A stretch of DNA of 7,852 bases from assembly GCA_017457345.1 (NCBI GenBank), contig JAFTHR010000006.1:1-7852 (forward strand), given 5' to 3'. A model generated the notes under the pieces. That model was not told the DNA's origin. It saw only the letters and a program-made list of their open reading frames with translations, and searched no databases. This DNA is from Clostridia bacterium. Lineage in GTDB: Bacteria > Bacillota > Clostridia > Christensenellales > Borkfalkiaceae. Below are positions 7,247-7,852 of this stretch, piece after piece. The position numbers and the translations under genes were made by a program. How positions within the stretch are numbered: position 1 is the stretch's first letter; every line of letters begins with the position of its first letter.

Positions 7247-7275
7247 TTGCCAAACGCGCGCGAGCGTGGTATAAT
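7247..7275 (+). promoter_or_regulatory. Strong sigma-A promoter for rimP (and probably nusA-infB)
   Basis: The -35 box is TTGCCA (7247-7252) and the -10 box is a perfect TATAAT (7270-7275). The spacer is exactly 17 bases, and a TG one base upstream of the -10 (7267-7268) makes it an extended -10. Transcription should start near 7282. It lies in the only sizeable intergenic gap before rimP and points toward it, so it should drive rimP and the genes beyond the window. Confidence 0.88.
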
Positions 7276-7304
7276 GAGTATACTTAATAATTCAGATGAT
7301 GAGT

Positions 7305-7338
7305 ATTGAGAGTGGTTCGCCACTCTCAATCTTGTTAT
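7305..7338 (+). terminator. Leader hairpin with interrupted T tract; candidate NusA-dependent attenuator upstream of rimP
   Basis: ATTGAGAGTGG (7305-7315) and CCACTCTCAAT (7320-7330) form a perfect 11-bp stem closed by a TTCG loop. The following bases, CTTGTTAT, are T-rich but interrupted, so the terminator would be weak on its own. It lies about 24 bases after the predicted transcription start and just upstream of the rimP ribosome binding site. It could abort part of the transcripts from the rimP promoter and also end read-through from the rarA-ispG operon. Such weak terminators are the kind that NusA stimulates. Confidence 0.65.
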
Positions 7339-7344
7339 AAGGGG
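7339..7344 (+). promoter_or_regulatory. Ribosome binding site of rimP
   Basis: AAGGGG lies 6 bases before the ATG at 7351 and only 8 bases after the leader hairpin. Folding of the hairpin should not itself sequester the site, which argues for transcriptional rather than translational control by the stem. Confidence 0.75.
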
Positions 7345-7350
7345 TAAAAA

Positions 7351-7821
7351 ATGAAAGTGAAATCGGTGGAAGAAATTCAGTCTTGCGTGCAACCCGTTGC
7401 AAACGAGATGGGTATCGAAATCGTGGAAGTGGAGTTCAAACAAGGAAAAGCCCCCGCGCTTACCTTTTATATCGATACCGATAGCGGCGTGGATTTAGAT
7501 ACTTGCGAAAAATTCCACCGCGCCGTAGATCCGCTGCTAGATGAACTTGATCCCACGTTTGGCGGGGAATACACGTTAAACGTATCGAGTCCTGGGCTCG
7601 ATAGACCGTTGAAAACGGAGCGAGATTTCCAAAAACGGATGGGGCAAAAGGTGGAAGTAAAACTGTTCGCGCCTATGCAAGGTAAAAAATTTTTCGAAGC
7701 GGTGCTCGTTGGGTACGACGGGACTTGCGTTTCCCTGCAAACGGAAAAGGGTGAAATAAAGGTAGAACTTAGTAAAATAGCAAAAATCAACCGCGCGATT
7801 GATTTCGACGGGTTGTTTTGA
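7351..7821 (+). CDS. rimP: Ribosome maturation factor RimP
   Basis: RimP assists late assembly of the 30S ribosomal subunit in the cytoplasm. The 156 residues match the family length and two-domain layout: an alpha/beta N-terminal domain to about residue 88, then an SH3-like beta-barrel. The family signature YTLNVSSPGLDRPLKTERDF lies at 74-93, preceded by LTFYIDTDSGVDLDTCEKF at 37-55 where the motif LRVYID..GGV.LDDC is typical. The start is supported by AAGGGG 6 bases upstream. In Firmicutes rimP is normally the first gene of the rimP-nusA-ylxR-infB operon. The window stops 31 bases downstream in A-rich sequence without a terminator, consistent with continuation into nusA. Confidence 0.95.
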   Translation: MKVKSVEEIQSCVQPVANEMGIEIVEVEFKQGKAPALTFYIDTDSGVDLDTCEKFHRAVDPLLDELDPTFGGEYTLNVSSPGLDRPLKTERDFQKRMGQKVEVKLFAPMQGKKFFEAVLVGYDGTCVSLQTEKGEIKVELSKIAKINRAIDFDGLF

Positions 7822-7852
7822 AAATAAAAATAAAAAGAAAAAAGAAAACATA

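Overview
This window is a densely packed, single-strand (+) stretch of chromosomal housekeeping genes. It most likely comes from a Firmicutes (Bacillota) bacterium of the Clostridia type. The evidence is the purine-rich Shine-Dalgarno sequences, a PolC-type replication protein, an NrdR repressor, and the gene order ispG - polC-like - rimP, which in Clostridia normally leads into nusA-infB. G+C looks close to one half by eye. The genes share a similar codon style, and I see no insertion sequence, phage gene, CRISPR array, tRNA or rRNA.

Layout. Bases 2-1896 hold two aromatic amino acid genes, a class I DAHP synthase and a monofunctional prephenate dehydratase (pheA). They are 14 bases apart and cover the entry step of the shikimate pathway and the phenylalanine branch. 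Bases 1937-2722 hold a cytoplasmic patatin-like lipid hydrolase. After an 80-base leader comes a tight run, 2803-7216: rarA (replication fork maintenance ATPase), nrdR (repressor of ribonucleotide reductase), ispG (isoprenoid pathway iron-sulfur enzyme) and a 524-residue PolC-related protein. Gaps in this run are 12 bases, and ispG overlaps the last gene, so it is probably one transcript. A 134-base intergenic region (7217-7350) then carries a near-consensus sigma-A promoter and a perfect 11-bp hairpin, followed by rimP. The window ends 31 bases after rimP in A-rich sequence, before the expected nusA.

The main point of interest is the gene at 5642-7216. It occupies the polC locus but encodes only the PolC N-terminal region, the OB fold and an intact DEDDh 3'-5' exonuclease. 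Both halves of the PHP domain and the whole polymerase are missing. It ends cleanly and is followed directly by the rimP promoter, so it looks like a stable stand-alone proofreading-type protein rather than a frameshifted gene. Other points worth checking are a hairpin with a broken T tract in the rimP leader that resembles a NusA-dependent attenuator, and a Glu-to-Gly change in the PIENS motif of the prephenate dehydratase.
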